From Lithospermum erythrorhizon (lineage: Eukaryota > Streptophyta > Magnoliopsida > Boraginales > Boraginaceae), in contig JADFUC010001925.1 of the NCBI GenBank assembly GCA_019722365.1, positions 806,001 to 870,000 on the forward strand: a DNA stretch of 64,000 nucleotides, given 5' to 3'. The notes under the pieces were generated by a model. That model searched no databases, was not told where the DNA came from, and saw nothing but the letters and a program-made list of their open reading frames with translations. A program made the translations under genes and the position numbers. Positions 62,100 through 64,000 of the stretch are shown in pieces; positions within the stretch are counted from its first letter, which is position 1, and each line of letters begins with the position of its first letter.

Positions 62100-62639
62100 A
62101 TTTCCTAGCTTCAAACAATTAATAAGAACGACATGAATTTAAAGTGCAGAAATAAATAGATACAAAAAATTTATACAAAGCTTCCCCTTCAACGTCAAAG
62201 GTATCGTCACGCAAAATCCACTGTAAACTTCGCAAGACGCTTACAAGCTCTACCACTACATAATCTACGCTGAAGATTTTCTTATCTACCTAAAATCTAA
62301 ACCACAAGCCTACCAATAATAAAAAACTATGTTCTTCGCTAATATTAAAGCATCTAATATTCTTCTTCTACGATGATTATTTCATTCTAAGATTTGTGCC
62401 GAGCACTAGGAACCTGGCTTAAAACATACTATATTTATGCCTAACAAAACCACGGCGCGATCTTTCATTGTCAAAACCACCTCAAATACCACCGAACTGC
62501 CGAGAGGCAAGGTCGGGACCCAGTCGTCCCTAACTTCTCCCTAACTTTCACTACTAAAAACTTTTGCCCGAGGTGGACATAGCTCGGGGACTTAAATAAG
62601 TCCCTATCGGGCCCCGATCTTTCCCCGCGCCTAGCATGT
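62100..62639. other. Intergenic, with a CACTA-like terminus
   Basis: No gene is recognised. CACTACTAAAAACTTTTGCCC at 62549 followed by GC-rich GAGGTGGACATAGCTCGG resembles a CACTA terminus plus subterminal repeat; the body and opposite end were not identified. Confidence 0.4.
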
Positions 62640-63560
62640 TTCTGTCATTGACGGTTTTTCCCGATTTTTATGTGTGAAACCGATCCTATCGGTTTTCTAA
62701 ATACACAAACCATTTCGGTATAAAATTAATTCGGTTTGAAATCGGTTCGTCGATGTTTCCGTTTACGCTTAGTCGGGTTCGGCTCTATTGATTTTTCGAT
62801 TTTATTAACAACAGTATAATATAAAAGTTCATGATTTCAAATTAAAATAAAATACACATAAATTTCAACCATATACACCAAATGCATTTACATAATCAGA
62901 TAGTCGTTCCAAATGATCGTTTACTAGCATACATTAATAGACGTATTCAAAACATTACGCATAAAAATAGATATAAAATTTTCACAATGTGACAATGTAA
63001 ATTTCCAAATATTCATCAAATGCACGATTTCAAATTAAAACACACTACTAGAAATTTCAAATTAAAATAGTTTCAAACATGCCACTAAACAAATTACGAT
63101 TTATCATAGAATTATTGTTTGATTTATATATCTTAGTGTAATGGTATTAGGTCATTAGATTATTAGGTATTTTCAGATTCAAGTAGCCAGTTATCACTTA
63201 TCATTTCTTTGACTTTCGACTCAGATTGGAAATGACTTTTAGACTTAGATTAGATATTTAGTTATAGGATATCGACTTAAAATTATTAGTATTTGGCAAT
63301 AATTTTTTTAAAATCATAAAATTTATATGAAAAATTTAAAAATATCATAAATATAAATATTTTAAACAAAATATATATATTCGTTCGGTCTGGTCAGGTT
63401 TCGTTCGGGTTTATGCTAAACCGAACCGATAATTTTTGTTGGTATGATTTTCTTTTACCATTTCGTTCGGGTATCATTTTTTCCAACCAAATTCCAGAAA
63501 AATTCGCCTGGGCTTCGATCGATTTTTTGATTTGAACCGAACCGATAACATCCCTTTACC
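62640..63560. repeat. Foldback-like element with CCGAACCGA / TCGGTTCGG ends
   Basis: The left 62650-62800 part is dense in TCGGTTT, ATTTCGGTAT and GGTTCGTCG boxes. The right 63370-63560 part is dense in CGTTCGG and AACCGAACCGATAA boxes in both orientations, around an AT-rich core. This resembles common plant transposon termini rich in GGTTCGG, but exact inverted repeats could not be delimited by eye. Confidence 0.45.
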
Positions 63561-64000
63561 GCAAATTTAAGAAATTAGTTTCAAAACCAAATAAGGTTAT
63601 CATTCTTTAGTTGAATCAAAGGAAAAAGATTTCAAAGGAAGACTAGCATTACAACATTTCAATTGCTTTAGTTATCCAAAAGTTTTAAAAGGATTGATGA
63701 ATCTCATAAACAAGATTCATCATAAGAATAATCTCATTCTATTTTTCCATTATGGTCGTTATTCATTCTTATCATTCCCTTCATCTTACAAAATTCAAGT
63801 TAATTTTGTATTGGGTAAATTTAATAAATTTTATTATCTTTAATCGAATTATTTGTTATGTTAATAGCAAAATATGCTAGAGTATTATCATTATGATATT
63901 TTTCACCAATTATTATACAATACATATAAAAAAATTTGTATTTAAAATTCAAAAATCAACCATTAAAATTTGATAACGAATGGGTGGAGTAGTAGTTCCC
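63561..64000. other. AT-rich intergenic end of window
   Basis: No gene is seen. The last bases (GAATGGGTGGAGTAGTA) look like the right terminus of a MITE whose left end is not evident. Confidence 0.35.

Overview
The window is nuclear DNA from a flowering plant. It is AT-rich, the genes have many short exons with GT-AG introns, and most of the sequence is LTR retrotransposons, MITEs and tandem repeats. The 9-mer TACTCCGTA/TACGGAGTA recurs at least nine times, which together with the protein similarities suggests Caryophyllales (Amaranthaceae-like); this taxonomic guess is inference.

Four protein genes are recognisable, all on the minus strand: a lipid droplet-associated alpha/beta hydrolase (LDAH, 12 exons, about 5.9-10.7 kb), a LONELY GUY cytokinin-activating phosphoribohydrolase (LOG, 7 exons, 14.8-19.8 kb, intact), an NHL3-like NDR1/HIN1-like protein (2 exons, 41.3-42.3 kb) and an NHL1/NHL12-like protein (59.5-60.1 kb). 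Orthologues of these families sit together on two duplicated Arabidopsis segments (At3g11620-At3g11660 and At5g06300-At5g06330), so the window looks like an ancestral gene block expanded by transposons. Three of the four genes carry small lesions in this sequence: one extra base in LDAH exon 3 and a scrambled last exon, no ATG for the NHL3-like gene, and one extra base at codon 5 of the NHL1-like gene. Coding-looking but unrecognised segments lie at 30.0-30.95 kb (minus), 36.9-37.4 kb (plus) and 52.1-53.3 kb (plus).

Layout: 0-1 kb, repeat also present at 27-28.7 kb; 1-5.7 kb, Gypsy-like element (gag remnant and 2.7-kb LTR, minus); 5.9-10.7 kb, LDAH with two intronic MITEs; 12.4-13.9 kb, a small complete non-autonomous LTR element with perfect target duplication; 14.8-19.8 kb, LOG; 21.1-22.8 kb, CACTA-like end with low-complexity and decayed transposase-like sequence; 26-28.7 kb, paired repeats with a Cassandra-type LTR (5S rRNA-derived) inserted; 31-33.1 and 37.4-40.3 kb, two gag-only LTR elements of one family; 34.4-35.9 kb, degenerate tandem array; 44.1-51.2 kb, Copia element with a 2.3-kb insertion splitting gag; 53.9-57.5 kb, two adjoining tandem arrays (about 43 bp and about 27-30 bp periods); 59.1-59.4 kb, MITE; 62.6-63.6 kb, foldback-like repeat.

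The genes do not form a pathway together. LOG releases active cytokinin in the cytosol, LDAH acts at lipid droplets or ER, and the NHL proteins are membrane-anchored LEA-2 proteins linked to defence. No tRNA, functional rRNA gene or CRISPR array was seen.
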